Source: an uncultured Pseudomonadota bacterium
GTDB lineage: Bacteria; Pseudomonadota; Gammaproteobacteria; Methylococcales; Methylomonadaceae
Length of the DNA stretch: 12,708 nt
Assembly: GCA_903904275.1 (NCBI GenBank)
Contig: CAIVBX010000020.1
Span: 1-12,708, forward strand
Reading direction: 5' to 3'
Shown here: piece after piece, positions 12,655 to 12,708 of the stretch
Layout: each line of letters starts with the position of its first letter
Position numbering within the stretch: the first letter of the stretch is position 1
Notes under the pieces: model-generated
Seen by the model: only the letters and a program-made list of their open reading frames with translations
The model's database searches: none
Told to the model about the DNA's origin: nothing
Program-made: the position numbers and the translations under genes

Positions 12655-12708
12655 GCGCCCGTAGCTCAGCTGGATAGAGCGCAGCCCTCCGGAGGCTGAG
12701 GTCAGAGG
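12655..12708 (+). tRNA. tRNA-Arg (anticodon CCG), 3' end cut by the window
   Basis: Bases 12655-12661 (GCGCCCG) are the 5' acceptor strand, then TA and the D arm GCTC-AGCTGGATA-GAGC. The anticodon arm is CAGCC-CTCCGGA-GGCTG, which places CCG at positions 34-36 with U33 and G37. It decodes CGG arginine codons. The first 54 bases are present; the T arm and 3' acceptor strand lie beyond the window. The sequence closely matches the E. coli tRNA-Arg(CCG) as I recall it, differing by one compensated pair in the anticodon stem. Confidence 0.93.

Noticed and set aside
1..12708. Mobile elements, CRISPR arrays, phage genes or a transferred island
   Set aside because: No transposase, integrase, repeat array or target duplication was seen; base composition and codon use look uniform by eye. 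The terminal tRNA-Arg could be an integration site, but the T arm lies outside the window.

Overview
The window reads as ordinary chromosome from an AT-rich gammaproteobacterium. The evidence is a 7Fe FdxA ferredoxin, a fused HldE with a separate GmhA for LPS heptose, a two-ACT-domain IlvA, an ATP-type PEP carboxykinase, an RhlE-type helicase, and a tRNA-Arg(CCG) whose visible part looks like the enterobacterial one. A sulfur-oxidising, Beggiatoa/Thiotrichales-like host would fit the base composition and gene set. That is an impression, not a demonstrated assignment.

Layout. Bases 1-289 (-) hold a truncated fdxA. Bases 348-800 (-) hold a Cys-rich lipoprotein. A very short divergent promoter region (about 800-889) separates it from the + strand operon gmhA-hldE-ilvA (889-4393). 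That operon ends at a strong terminator shared with the converging pckA (4440-6020, -). Upstream of pckA is an uncharacterised minus-strand block, read from 8614 down to 6105. It contains a strong sigma70-type promoter, a 43-residue single-helix membrane peptide, a strong hairpin terminator, a 629-residue HTTM-DCC fusion membrane protein, and a 37-residue lipoprotein with its own promoter and terminator. Divergent from it (8721-9568, +) is a two-gene unit: a secreted lipocalin-like protein and a small multi-pass membrane protein. From 9611 to 12511 (-) lie rhlE, an MNIO-family (DUF692/HvfB-like) enzyme and its DUF2063/HvfC-like partner, the last two overlapping by 4 bp. The window ends inside a tRNA-Arg gene on the + strand.

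How the genes work together. gmhA and hldE supply ADP-heptose for LPS core and overlap by 20 bp; ilvA follows after 3 bp although it belongs to isoleucine synthesis. The hvfB-hvfC pair is the core machinery of a known class of cysteine-modifying RiPP (modified ribosomal peptide) pathways. No precursor gene lies next to it or is recognisable in the window, so it is an orphan maturase pair here. The most interesting stretch is the small-peptide / terminator / HTTM-DCC / small-lipoprotein block. Its arrangement resembles an abundant small peptide followed by a lowly expressed membrane redox or maturation enzyme. A functional link between those genes is inference only.

No insertion sequence, CRISPR array, phage gene or replication origin was seen. 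Gene-free stretches are all under 300 bases and are covered by the promoter and terminator entries.
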